Positions 6,808-15,600 of a stretch of DNA of 32,544 bases are shown here, piece by piece. The stretch spans positions 1 to 32,544 of the forward strand of contig CAIUPE010000131.1 in assembly GCA_903900975.1 (NCBI GenBank), written 5' to 3'. This DNA is from an uncultured Hyphomicrobiales bacterium. Its GTDB lineage: Bacteria; Pseudomonadota; Alphaproteobacteria; Rhizobiales; Beijerinckiaceae. The position numbers and the translations under genes are program-made. Under the pieces are notes generated by a model, which saw nothing but the letters and a program-made list of their open reading frames with translations, was not told where the DNA came from and ran no database searches. Within the stretch, counting starts at the first letter, position 1. Every line of letters begins with the position of its first letter.

Positions 6808-7234
6808 GGCCATTCGAGCCGCAAAACGGCTTTATCTGGATGCGAATTGCCTGATCTATTTCATCGAACGCGAAGATGCCTTCCAGAAAAAGATAGCCGA
6901 TCTTATTGCCTATGCGGATCAAAACGGCATCGAGCTGGTGTGCAGCGAAATTGGCGTAGCAGAATGCTTCTATGGTGCCTTCAAACTCAATAGCCTGTCG
7001 CTTGAAGAGCTTTATAACGAATTGTTCTACAATATTGCACTTTTCAAACTCTGCCCCGTCGATGGCGAGCGATTGACACTAGCCGCGAAGATAGGGGCTG
7101 AAAAAGGCCTGAAACTGGTCGATGCTGTTCATTTTCTCGCCGCCATCGAGAAGGAATGCGACATCTTTGTAACCAATGACAACCACTTCCGATCAAGCCA
7201 CGGCGTCACGGTTGTGCCGTTGGCCGATCTCTAA
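6800..7234 (+). CDS. PIN-domain ribonuclease toxin (VapC-like)
   Basis: The 144-residue PIN domain has its acidic residues in place: Asp in LYLDANCLIYFIE (about residue 13), Glu in EIGVAECFYG, Asp in KLVDAVHFLAA and Asp in IFVTNDNHF. These would bind Mg/Mn and cleave RNA, often tRNA or rRNA loops in VapC toxins. The target cannot be predicted. The frame is open upstream, but the ATG at 6800 overlapping the antitoxin end by eight bases (ATGATTGA) is the natural start, and upstream codons would overlap the antitoxin C-terminus. The toxin is paired with a Phd-type rather than a VapB antitoxin, a mix that is common. The gene seems richer in A+T than its neighbours. Confidence 0.87.
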   Translation: MIEAIRAAKRLYLDANCLIYFIEREDAFQKKIADLIAYADQNGIELVCSEIGVAECFYGAFKLNSLSLEELYNELFYNIALFKLCPVDGERLTLAAKIGAEKGLKLVDAVHFLAAIEKECDIFVTNDNHFRSSHGVTVVPLADL

Positions 7235-7273
7235 AAATTGCCATTCAGCCTGATCTTGCCTAAAACATCGGGC

Positions 7274-8488
7274 ATGTCCGGACCATTTACCTCAGCCTTT
7301 GATGATAAGCCGCTTGCTGGCCGCACCATTCTGCAAATCATCCCTCGGCTTGATGCTGGGGGTGCGGAGCGGACGACGGTGGATATCGCTGAAGCCTTGG
7401 TCAAAGCAGGCGCGCGCGCGCTGGTGGCAACAGAAGGCGGACGCCTCATCCCCGAATTACAAGCCAAAGGCGGCATCTGGCTGCCTTTTCCGGCCGCCAC
7501 CAAAAACCCGCTGGCCATTTTGGCCAATATCAACCGCCTTAACGCGCTTTGCACCAAGGAAGGCGTCGATCTCGTCCATGCCCGCTCGCGTGCGCCGGCT
7601 TGGACGGCACGGCTCGCTACCAAGCGCACAGGCCTGCCCTTTGTTACCACCTATCACGGCAGCTATTCGGGCAGCTCGGCCTTTAAAATCTGGTATAATT
7701 CGGTTATGGCGCGGGGTGATATCGTTATTGCCAACTCGCATTACACGGCCGGATTGATCGCCCAAATGCATCCCTTCGCGATGGATCAGGTGCAGGTCAT
7801 CCATCGCGGCACCGATATGCGGCAGTTTTCCCCGTCAAGCGTCGGCTTGGCCCGCGCCAATGCGTTGCGCAAGGCTTGGGGCATTGCGCGCGACAAACGC
7901 ATCATCCTGCTTGCCGCGCGGCTTACGGGGTGGAAAGGCCAAAAAGTGCTGATCGAGGCCACGCGCCTGCTGATGGATCAGGGACTTGACGATTGTGTCA
8001 CCGTTTTGGCGGGTGACCCGCAAGGCCGCGACCATTACGTGGCCGAGCTGAACGCCTTAATCGAAAAACTGAACCTGCAATCGCATGTCCGCCTTGTCGG
8101 CCATTGCACCGATATGCCGGCGGCCTTCTTGGCGGCGGCGGCCGTGGCGGTGCCCTCGACAGAGCCTGAAGCCTTTGGCCGCTCGGCGGTGGAAGCGCAA
8201 AGCATGGGCACCCCCGTGATCGTCAGCGAGCTTGGCGCGGTGCCTGAAACAGTGCTCGACACGCCGCCAAATGCCCGCACCGGATGGCGCGTACCGCCCG
8301 CCAATGCGCAAGCCTTAGCCGACGCGCTCTATGAGGCGTTGACGCTCAAAGCCTCCGCTCGCGAATCGCTTGCCGAGCGGGCGCGGCACCATGTGGAGGC
8401 GCAATTTTCATTACAAAAGATGACGGACGACACTTTGGACGTCTATCAGAGGCTGCTGGTCCAAGAAAATAACGTCAAACCAGTTTGA
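7274..8488 (+). CDS. Glycosyltransferase family 4 protein
   Basis: This 404-residue GT-B glycosyltransferase has an N-terminal half with RTILQIIPRLDAGGAERTTVD (the GGAE loop of GT4) and the acceptor-side block TTYHGSYSGSS. The C-terminal half has the donor-binding motif EPEAFGRSAVEAQSMGTPVIV (E-x7-E) and ends in a helix. It is cytoplasmic or membrane-associated, without a signal peptide. Relatives act in lipopolysaccharide core or surface polysaccharide synthesis, but the substrate cannot be inferred. There is no surface polysaccharide cluster here. The ATG at 7274 is chosen over the in-frame TTG at 7238, which lies 3 bases after the toxin stop and has no better ribosome binding site. The gene lies 121 bases upstream of infC. 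Confidence 0.88.
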   Translation: MSGPFTSAFDDKPLAGRTILQIIPRLDAGGAERTTVDIAEALVKAGARALVATEGGRLIPELQAKGGIWLPFPAATKNPLAILANINRLNALCTKEGVDLVHARSRAPAWTARLATKRTGLPFVTTYHGSYSGSSAFKIWYNSVMARGDIVIANSHYTAGLIAQMHPFAMDQVQVIHRGTDMRQFSPSSVGLARANALRKAWGIARDKRIILLAARLTGWKGQKVLIEATRLLMDQGLDDCVTVLAGDPQGRDHYVAELNALIEKLNLQSHVRLVGHCTDMPAAFLAAAAVAVPSTEPEAFGRSAVEAQSMGTPVIVSELGAVPETVLDTPPNARTGWRVPPANAQALADALYEALTLKASARESLAERARHHVEAQFSLQKMTDDTLDVYQRLLVQENNVKPV

Positions 8489-8609
8489 TTGGTTGACTTA
8501 TGGCCACATTCTGCGAATTTCCGTCGTGTTAAAACGATGATCTGATAATGGCGCATCTCGTTCCCTCCCGGAACCCGCCAATACCAGTCAAACAGAGGAG
8601 TTACGAGCC

Positions 8610-9152
8610 ATTCGCAGACCAATGAGAGCCGCGCCCGTGCCGACCAAGGACGGGCCCCGCGCCAACCGTGATATTCGGGGCGTGCGCGACGTCCAACTGA
8701 TTGACGACACCGGCACCAATCGCGGGATCGTCTCCTACACTGATGCTTTGGAAATGGCAGAGCAAGCTGGCCTCGACCTTGTCGAGATCGTGCCGAACGC
8801 CAACCCGCCAGTGTGCAAAATTCTCGATTACGGCAAATTCCGCTTTCTCGAGCAGAAAAAATCTGCCGAGGCCCGCAAGAAGCAGAAGGTCGTCGAAATC
8901 AAGGAAATCAAGCTGCGTCCCGGCATTGATGACCATGATTACGAGACCAAGATGAAGGCCGTTCGCCGCTTCTTTGATGAAGGCGACAAGGTCAAGATCA
9001 CGCTGCGCTACCGCGGCCGCGAAATGGCCCACCAAGATCTCGGCATGAAACTCTTGGAACGTGTGAAGATTGAAATGGCTGAAATCTCCAAGGTAGAGGC
9101 CGAACCTTTGCTCGAAGGTCGCCAGATGACCATGATCATGGCGCCGAAGTAA
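8610..9152 (+). CDS. infC: Translation initiation factor IF-3 with ATT start codon
   Basis: The 180-residue protein has the IF3 N-domain ([11 protein letters not shown] through [10 protein letters not shown]), a Lys-rich linker ([19 protein letters not shown]) and the C-domain ([21 protein letters not shown]). IF-3 binds the 30S subunit and enforces start codon choice. The start is read as ATT at 8610, nine bases after GAGGAG, giving the family-typical opening (M)[16 protein letters not shown]. The ATG at 8622 would lose the conserved RRP. A non-standard start is known to let IF-3 repress its own translation. Unlike in many bacteria, rpmI and rplT do not follow. Instead a hairpin lies directly after the stop. 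A weak -35 (TTGACT at 8493) is present upstream without a clear -10. Confidence 0.96.
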   Translation: MRRPMRAAPVPTKDGPRANRDIRGVRDVQLIDDTGTNRGIVSYTDALEMAEQAGLDLVEIVPNANPPVCKILDYGKFRFLEQKKSAEARKKQKVVEIKEIKLRPGIDDHDYETKMKAVRRFFDEGDKVKITLRYRGREMAHQDLGMKLLERVKIEMAEISKVEAEPLLEGRQMTMIMAPK

Positions 9153-9167
9153 ATATTTCAACCGTTA

Positions 9168-9216
9168 TTGCTTCGCTGAACGCTCTCAACCGTCATTGCG
9201 AGCGTCAGCGAAGCAA
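9168..9216 (+). terminator. Long hairpin directly after infC
   Basis: The arm 9168-9185 (TTGCTTCGCTGAACGCTC) pairs with 9200-9216 (GAGCGTCAGCGAAGCAA) with a single bulged A and a 14-base loop. It starts 15 bases after the infC stop. It is built partly from the left arm of the palindromic repeat, so it may act as a terminator or mRNA 3' protector, but there is no clean T-run after it. Confidence 0.4.
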
Positions 9217-9310
9217 CCCAGCTAACGGATATTTTTAGAGTGTTGCTTTACCGCTGCACCCTTTATTAAAGCATCAACTGGGTTGCTTCGATCATCGCTC
9301 GCAATGACGG
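9190..9310. repeat. Paired REP-like palindrome between infC and the aldolase gene
   Basis: The left arm 9190-9223 (CCGTCATTGCGAGCG, then CGAAGCAACCCAG) is inverted at 9276-9310 (CTGGGTTGCTTCG, then CGCTCGCAATGACGG). Arms differ mainly in the central 4-5 bases. The spacer is about 52 bases. It belongs to the same family as the loci at 149, 10065 and 31922. The core resembles the widespread GTCATTGCGAG...GAAGCAA repeats reported in many bacterial genomes. Confidence 0.85.
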
Positions 9311-9338
9311 ATAAGTGTTTTAAATCGGATCCCTCCCC

Positions 9339-10049
9339 ATGAACACAGACACCCTCCGCATTGACCTCGCAGCTGCCTTCCGCATGGCTGCGCATTTCGA
9401 TTTGAACGAGGGCATCTGCAACCATTTCTCGGTCGCCATTCCAGGCGCTGATGAGCGCTATCTGCTCAACCCTTACGGTGTGCACTGGTCCGAAATGCAG
9501 CCCGAGCATCTGCTGCTGGTCGATGGCCATGGCACCGTGTTGGAAGGTAAAGGCGAGGTGGAAGCCACCGCCCGCAACATCCACATTGCCGGTCACCGCG
9601 CCAACCAGAAGCATTTGTGCATTCTCCACACCCATATGCCGTTTGCCACCAGCCTGACCATGATCGAACATGGCCGTTTAGAGATGGCGCATCAAACCGC
9701 CGCCCGCTTTTATGGCCGCACGGCCTATGAGGAAGAATTCGGCGGCTTCGCGCTCGACGAGAACGAAGGCGCCCGCATTGCAGGCGACCAAACCAACCGC
9801 GGCGACGCCGACATCGTCTTTTTAGCCAATCACGGCGTGATGGTGGGTGGCCCCTCGGTAGCGGTGGCGTTCGACGACCTCTATTTCCTAGAGCGCGCCT
9901 GCCGCCAACAGGTCTATGCAATGTCCACCGGCCGGCCGCTCAAAATCATCCCCGAAGCCGAATGCCGCCACACCGCCAGCCAATGGATGCAGGTGCTGGA
10001 GTTCCAAGCAAACGAGCATTTCGAAGCGCTAAAGCGCGTTGTAGCTTAA
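9339..10049 (+). CDS. Class II aldolase/adducin family protein
   Basis: This 236-residue zinc-dependent aldolase-fold protein has an early segment NEGICNHFSVAIPG (substrate phosphate or carboxylate loop), the metal-binding HTHMP near residue 99 and ANHGVMVGG near residue 164. Family members cleave or epimerise sugar phosphates (fuculose-, ribulose-phosphate) or decarboxylate related acids. The substrate cannot be assigned and no sugar pathway genes adjoin it. The start ATG at 9339 is preceded by a purine-poor region (TCCCTCCCC), so the ribosome binding site is weak. The gene is isolated between two copies of the palindromic repeat and is probably transcribed alone. Confidence 0.85.
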   Translation: MNTDTLRIDLAAAFRMAAHFDLNEGICNHFSVAIPGADERYLLNPYGVHWSEMQPEHLLLVDGHGTVLEGKGEVEATARNIHIAGHRANQKHLCILHTHMPFATSLTMIEHGRLEMAHQTAARFYGRTAYEEEFGGFALDENEGARIAGDQTNRGDADIVFLANHGVMVGGPSVAVAFDDLYFLERACRQQVYAMSTGRPLKIIPEAECRHTASQWMQVLEFQANEHFEALKRVVA

Positions 10050-10064
10050 GAAACGGTTCCGAAT

Positions 10065-10186
10065 TCGTCATTGCGAGCGATGAGCGAAGCAACCCAGCCA
10101 GCGCTTGTTTTGAAAGCGCATTGTTACCGTTTCACTTGATCCTTCACCATCAGCTAGGTTACTTCGCTTATCGCTCGTAATAACGG
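10065..10186. repeat. Paired REP-like palindrome after the aldolase gene
   Basis: The left arm 10065-10100 (CGTCATTGCGAGCGATGAGC then GAAGCAACCCAGC) and right arm 10151-10186 (CAGCTAGGTTACTTCGCTTA then TCGCTCG) are inverted copies with about six mismatches, more diverged than the other pairs. The centre ATGAGCGAAG is matched by CTTCGCTTAT, so the stem is conserved within this pair. Confidence 0.8.
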
Positions 10187-10208
10187 ATGGTAACGCATTA
10201 CCCCCTTC

Positions 10209-10261
10209 GGACCGCGTGCCTCCCGGCGCGCTAGGAATGCGAGCCGAGAGGCACGCGGTCC
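10209..10261. repeat. Perfect 14-bp inverted repeat (hairpin) in the imuA upstream region
   Basis: GGACCGCGTGCCTC (10209-10222) is exactly inverted at 10248-10261 around a 25-base loop. The loop contains a further GGC...GCC pairing. The stem is very G+C-rich. No T-run follows on either strand. It could be a terminator-like insulator ahead of the SOS promoter or a second class of palindromic repeat. The rest of the 10050-10357 gap holds the REP-like pair and the imuA promoter. Confidence 0.7.
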
Positions 10262-10284
10262 AATAACGCCACATCCAATCCCGC

Positions 10285-10313
10285 TTGACTCCCCTTTCCA
10301 AAAGCACGATAAA
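10285..10313 (+). promoter_or_regulatory. Sigma-70 promoter of imuA-imuB-dnaE2
   Basis: TTGACT (10285-10290), a 17-base spacer and GATAAA (10308-10313) match the -35 and -10 patterns at 5/6 and 4/6. The LexA box follows immediately, covering the expected transcription start. Confidence 0.6.
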
Positions 10314-10317
10314 AAGA

Positions 10318-10332
10318 GAACATATAGTGAAC
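10318..10332 (+). promoter_or_regulatory. LexA (SOS) box, GAAC-N7-GAAC
   Basis: GAAC (10318-10321), seven bases, GAAC (10329-10332) is the direct-repeat LexA site of alphaproteobacteria (GTTC-N7-GTTC on the other strand). It sits just after the -10 element and 25 bases before the imuA start, where a bound repressor would block initiation. Confidence 0.85.
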
Positions 10333-10357
10333 AAAATATCTGTCCCAGTGGTATCCC

Positions 10358-11170
10358 ATGTCCGTGTCACACGAGTCCCTTAACGCTTTGAAACAGTCGA
10401 TGGAGAGCATCGGGCGTGACGGCGCGCGGCGGTTTGGCAGCCAAGAAACTAATCGGGTTCATTTAGGTTTTAATGAGGTAGATCAATCGCTTGGCGGCGG
10501 TCTTTTACGTGGTGCTACACACGATATCCTCCCCAAATCCGCGCAAGAAGGGGGGGCTGCAACCGGTTTTGCGCTGGCCCTCATCGCAAGGCTGGCGTTT
10601 GGCGTCCCTTGGGTCTGGGTTCGGCAGGACATGGCAGCACGGGAGATTGGCGAACCCTATGGGCCAGGCTTGGCCGCCTTTGGATTAGACCCCGCAAACC
10701 TTGTTCTGGTCGCAGTTCCGGATGCCAAGGAAGCACTACGCGCGGCGGAAGAATCGCTGCGATGTCAAGCGCTTGGCGCCGTTCTCTTCGAGCCGTGGGG
10801 TGACCCGAAACAACTCGATCTGACCGCCACAAGACGGCTGGCGCTGGCAGCTGAGGAGAGTGGCGTTACCCTCATTACGCTGCGCAGCGGCGGGCATTTT
10901 CCCCTTGGTTCTTGCCGGACACGGTGGGAAATCGGAGCGGCGAACAGCCAATCGGCAGGAGGGGAAGAGCTCGGGTTTCCGGCCTTTTCCGCCCGCCTTG
11001 TTCTTAATCGGCAGGCCGGAGCAGGAGGCCCCGGCGGCATGTGGATGATGGAGTGGAATCATGGTAAGCGTTTGTTCCAGCAGGCGAATTTTGGCACTGG
11101 TCTTTCCCAGACTAGCCACCGACCGGTTGCAGAGGCGGCGTCACCCCTCCCTTTCAGGCACGCAAGCTAG
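10358..11170 (+). CDS. imuA: ImuA, SOS mutagenesis accessory protein
   Basis: The 270-residue protein resembles the RecA/SulA-like ImuA. VDQSLGGGLLRGATHDILP corresponds to the strand before a degenerate P-loop, and PWVWVRQD, GAVLFEPWG and RLALAAEESGVTLITLR follow the RecA-core order. It ends in a low-complexity tail. ImuA works with ImuB and DnaE2 in error-prone lesion bypass after DNA damage. There is no intact Walker A, so ATPase activity is doubtful. The start at 10358 lies 25 bases after a LexA box. Its last 110 bases overlap the start of imuB in another frame. Confidence 0.88.
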   Translation: MSVSHESLNALKQSMESIGRDGARRFGSQETNRVHLGFNEVDQSLGGGLLRGATHDILPKSAQEGGAATGFALALIARLAFGVPWVWVRQDMAAREIGEPYGPGLAAFGLDPANLVLVAVPDAKEALRAAEESLRCQALGAVLFEPWGDPKQLDLTATRRLALAAEESGVTLITLRSGGHFPLGSCRTRWEIGAANSQSAGGEELGFPAFSARLVLNRQAGAGGPGGMWMMEWNHGKRLFQQANFGTGLSQTSHRPVAEAASPLPFRHAS

Positions 11171-12635
11171 GCTTCCTTTCGTCCTTTCTCAAAAGGCAAA
11201 AGGGGCCTTGGTGATTGCGGCCATGGACCCTGTGGCAAGCCAAGCCGGCCTCACCATCGGCATGCCGCTGGCCACCGCCCACGCGCTATGCCCCGCGCTT
11301 GACGTGGTTGAGCATAATCCATTGGCCGATCAAGCCTTTTTGGAACGTCTCGCCGATTGGGTCGAGCGCTACACCCCCTGTGTCGGCCTCGCCCCGCCCG
11401 ATGGTTTGGCGCTCGACATTACAGGCGCGGCGCATCTTCTGGGCGGCGAAGAAAGCCTGTTAAAAGATTGCCTTAACCGGTTCTCTTCCCAAGGCTTTTC
11501 CGTATTCGGTGCGATTGCTGGCACAGCCGAAGCCGCCCGCGCTATGGCGCTTTTTGGTCAAGGCGGCGTGCTTACACCGGGCAGCGAGGCGGTGGTTGTT
11601 GCCCCCCTGCCCCTCGCAGCCCTTGGCATTGATGATCGACTGACCCTTTCCTTGGCGCGGCTTGGGTTGAAAAGCATCGGCGACATCGCCCAACACCCCA
11701 GAGCCCCCTTTGCCGCCCGTTTCGGTCGTGATTTGCTCGACCGGCTTGATCGGGTGCAAGGCCTTGTAGAAACAACAATTTCTCCGCGCCGTCCGCTTCC
11801 CGTCTACATCACCGAGCGGCGTTTTGCCGAACCCATCGGGCATGAAGACGATGTTCACCGCACCATTCTAACGCTGGCCGCAGATCTTGCCCGCCTGCTA
11901 GAACGGCAAGGCGAAGGGGCCCGCCGTTTGGAGCTGGCCTTCTTCCGCACAGACGGGACGACGCGGCGTTTAATGGTCGAAACAGCCCGTTCTTTGCGTG
12001 ATCCAAAGGCGATTATGCGTCTTTTTCGCGAGAGATTGGATGTCTTGGCCGATCCGCTTGATCCCGGCTTCGGGTTCGACGTCATTCGCCTGTCTGCCTC
12101 CGTCACAGAGCCAACCCCTGTTCATGAAGCCGATTTTTCCGGCCAGAACGATCTGGCAGAAGACGTTGCAGCCCTTGTCGAGCGTCTTGGCGCTCGGCTC
12201 AATCCTAGCCGTGTGCTGCGTCTTCAGCCGCAAGACACCCATATGCCGGAACGCGCCTCCCGTTTTCTAAAAGCGCAAGAAGGCAATGCCGCGCTAGCCT
12301 CCGATTGGGAGCCATGGCGCGAGCCGGAGCTGCCTCCCGCGCGCCCCATTCGCCTGCTCGATCCACCCGAACAGATTGAAGTGATTGCCGAAATACCCGA
12401 TGGCCCGCCCATCCGCTTCCGTTGGCGGCGCGTCTTTCATGTGGTCGTTAAAGCAGAGGGGCCGGAGCGGATCGCGCCCGAATGGTGGCGGATTGTGGGG
12501 GAGACAATGCCGCCAACGCGGGATTATTTCCGGGTCGAAGATGAAACGGGCACACGGTTTTGGGTTTTCCGCGCGGGCCTTTACCATCGGGAGTGCGAGC
12601 ATCCTCTCTGGTTCATGCACGGGCTGTTCGGGTGA
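11061..12635 (+). CDS. imuB: ImuB, inactive Y-family polymerase of the ImuABC mutasome
   Basis: The 524-residue protein has the Y-family layout. It opens RRILALVFPRLATDRLQRRR, followed by ALVIAAMDPVASQAGLTIGM and a palm segment DGLALDITGAAHLLGGEE, a helix-hairpin-helix region near LGLKSIGDIAQHP and a little-finger region. The first catalytic position, normally a D-M-D-type motif, is replaced by VFPRLAT, as in other ImuB proteins, so it is expected to bridge DnaE2 to the beta clamp rather than polymerise. The start at 11061 lies inside imuA, and its stop overlaps the dnaE2 start (TGATG), so all three are translationally linked. Confidence 0.93.
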   Translation: MVSVCSSRRILALVFPRLATDRLQRRRHPSLSGTQARLPFVLSQKAKGALVIAAMDPVASQAGLTIGMPLATAHALCPALDVVEHNPLADQAFLERLADWVERYTPCVGLAPPDGLALDITGAAHLLGGEESLLKDCLNRFSSQGFSVFGAIAGTAEAARAMALFGQGGVLTPGSEAVVVAPLPLAALGIDDRLTLSLARLGLKSIGDIAQHPRAPFAARFGRDLLDRLDRVQGLVETTISPRRPLPVYITERRFAEPIGHEDDVHRTILTLAADLARLLERQGEGARRLELAFFRTDGTTRRLMVETARSLRDPKAIMRLFRERLDVLADPLDPGFGFDVIRLSASVTEPTPVHEADFSGQNDLAEDVAALVERLGARLNPSRVLRLQPQDTHMPERASRFLKAQEGNAALASDWEPWREPELPPARPIRLLDPPEQIEVIAEIPDGPPIRFRWRRVFHVVVKAEGPERIAPEWWRIVGETMPPTRDYFRVEDETGTRFWVFRAGLYHRECEHPLWFMHGLFG

Positions 12636-15600
12636 TGGAGCCTGCCTATGCCGAATTAGCGGTGACGAGTAATTTCTCGTTTTTACGCGGCGCATCGCAT
12701 CCCGAAGAGCTTGTCGTGCAAGCGGCGAAGCTTGGCCTTGCAGGCCTTGGCATTGCAGACCGCAATTCGCTCGCAGGCGTCGTTCGCGCCCATGTCGAGC
12801 TTAAGGAAACCGACGCCGACACAACGGGCTTGCGCCTAGCCATCGGCTGCCGCCTTGTGTTTGTAGACGGCACGCCCGACATCTTGGCCTATCCAGAGGA
12901 TCGCGCCGCCTATGGCCGCCTTTCAAAGCTCCTCTCCCTCGGCAAGCGCCGCGCCGAAAAAGGCTCCTGCATCCTCCATCTCGATGATCTCCTCGCCGAT
13001 TGCGAGGGGCTGCTGCTCATCCTGATGCCTCCTGAAAAGCCCGACACGGCTACAGAGACCGCCATTAAACAGCTTGCAAAGGTCTGCGGCGGCTCTGTCT
13101 GGTTAGGTGCCACCGTTGCCTATAAAAGCCGCGACCGAAAGAATCTCTTGGGCTTACAATCGCTTGCTGAGGCCCATCAGGTGCCCCTCATCGCGCTCAA
13201 CGATGTGCTCTATCACCGACCAGAGCGCCGCGAGCTGCAAGATGTCCTCACCTGCATTCGCGAGCATGCCAGTATCGACACCATCGGCAAAAGGCTCGAA
13301 GCCCATGCCGAGCGGCATTTGAAGCCCGCCGCCGAGATGCAACGCCTCTTCCGCCACGCGCCTGACGCCATAACAGAGACCATCCGCTTTCTCGATCGTG
13401 CTCGTTTTTCACTCGATGAGCTGCGCTATGAATATCCGGACGAGCCCGTCCCCAAAGGCAAAACGCCCCAACAACACCTCACCGATCTCGCATGGGAGGG
13501 TGCCCGTCGACGCTACCCCAAAGGCGTGCCCGACCGCGTAGCAGCGCTCGTCAACAAAGAACTCGCCCTCATCGAAGAGCTCGATTACGCCCCCTATTTT
13601 TTAACCGTCAACGACATTGTGATCTTCGCGCGCTCGCACCATATCCTCTGTCAGGGGCGCGGATCGGCGGCCAATTCGGTTGTGTGCTACTGCCTTGGCA
13701 TAACCTCGGTTGACCCCACCGAAATCGACGTATTGTTCGAGCGTTTCATCTCGGCGGAACGGCGCGAACCGCCCGATATCGATGTCGATTTCGAGCATGA
13801 GCGGCGCGAGGAAGTCATTCAATGGATTTATCGGCGCTATGGCCGCGACCATGCAGGGCTTGCCGCCACCGTCATCAGCTATCGGCCACGCAGCGCCATT
13901 CGTGATGTCGGCAAGGCGCTGGGCCTGAGCGAGGATGTCACAGCCGCGCTCGCCAATACTGTTTGGGGATCATGGGGCAAAGGGCTTTCCGATAGTCAGA
14001 TCACGGAAGCGGGGCTTGATACCACCAATCCGAAAATCCGGCGTGCGGTTAATCTCGCGATGGAAATTCTGGGCTTTCCGCGCCATCTCTCGCAGCATGT
14101 CGGCGGCTTTGTTTTAACGCGGGGGCGGCTCGATGAGACGGTGCCCATCGGCAATGCCGCCATGGATGAGCGCACCTTTATCGAATGGGACAAAGACGAT
14201 ATTTCGGCTCTGGGCCTGATGAAAATCGATATTTTGGCGCTCGGTATGCTGACCTGCATCCGGAAATCCCTTGATCTGATCGCCCAGCATGGGGGCCCGC
14301 TTTACGATCTCGCCACCGTCCCGCGCGAAGACCCTAGCGTCTATGCCATGCTGCAGCGGGCTGACTCCATCGGCGTTTTTCAGGTCGAAAGCCGCGCGCA
14401 AATGAACATGCTGCCGCGCATGAAGCCCCATTGCTTTTATGATCTGGTGATCGAGGTTGCCATTGTGCGCCCCGGGCCCATTCAGGGCGATATGGTGCAC
14501 CCCTATCTGCGCCGACGGCAAAAGAAGGAAAAGGTGCATTTTCCCTCCCCCTCGCCGGAACATGGCCCCGCCGATGAGCTGGAGCGCGTGCTTGGCAAAA
14601 CACTAGGTGTGCCGCTCTTCCAAGAACAGGCCATGCGCATTGCCATTGAGGCGGCAAAATTCACGCCCGATGAAGCCAACAAGCTCCGCCGTGCCATGGC
14701 AACGTTTCGGCGCGTCGGCACCATCGGGCTGTTTCAACAAAAAATGATCGATGGCATGGTGGGCCGTGGCTATGAGGCGGAGTTTGCCGAGCGGTGCTTC
14801 AAGCAGATTGAAGGGTTTGGCGAATATGGCTTCCCCGAGAGCCATGCCGCTTCCTTCGCCCTCCTCGTCTATGTCTCCGCTTGGCTCAAACACCACCACC
14901 CCGCAGCCTTTGCGGCGGGCCTGCTTAATAGCCAGCCGATGGGTTTTTATGCCCCCGCCCAAATCGTGCAGGACGCTTCAGCCCATGAGGTGGAAGTGCG
15001 TCCGCCCGACATGAATATGAGCCGCTGGAACGCAACGCTGGAAGAGCGGAATGATGAAAGCCTCGCACTTCGGCTGGGCTTTCGCCAAATTGACGGCTTT
15101 CGCGAAGATTGGGCCGAACGCATTGTCAGCTTCCGCAACGGGTTTTACGCTTCACCCGAAATGTTGCAGCGCCGCGCCGAACTGCCCCTTCGCTCTCTCG
15201 TTCTGATGGCAGAGGCCGACGCCATGCGCTCGCTTGGCCTCGACAGGCGCGAGGCGATTTGGGAGGTTCGCCGCCTACCCGATGCCGAGCCGCTTCCCCT
15301 CTTTGAGGCGGCCAATGCCCGTGAGCTGGCAGAAGAACCGCTCGTTACGCTGCCCGCAATGCAGATGGGCGAGCATGTGGTTGCCGATTACCAAACCCTC
15401 GGCCTCTCGCTTAAAGGCCACCCGATGGGGTTTTTACGCGCGCTTTATACAACGCAAGGCATTTTGCCATGCCATCAGGTCAAAGCGCTTGTTCACGGCA
15501 AACGCGTGCGGGTCGCGGGCGTTGTTTTGATCCGGCAAAAGCCCGGCAGCGCCAAAGGCGTTGTGTTCATGACGATTGAAGATGAAAGCGGGATCGCCAA

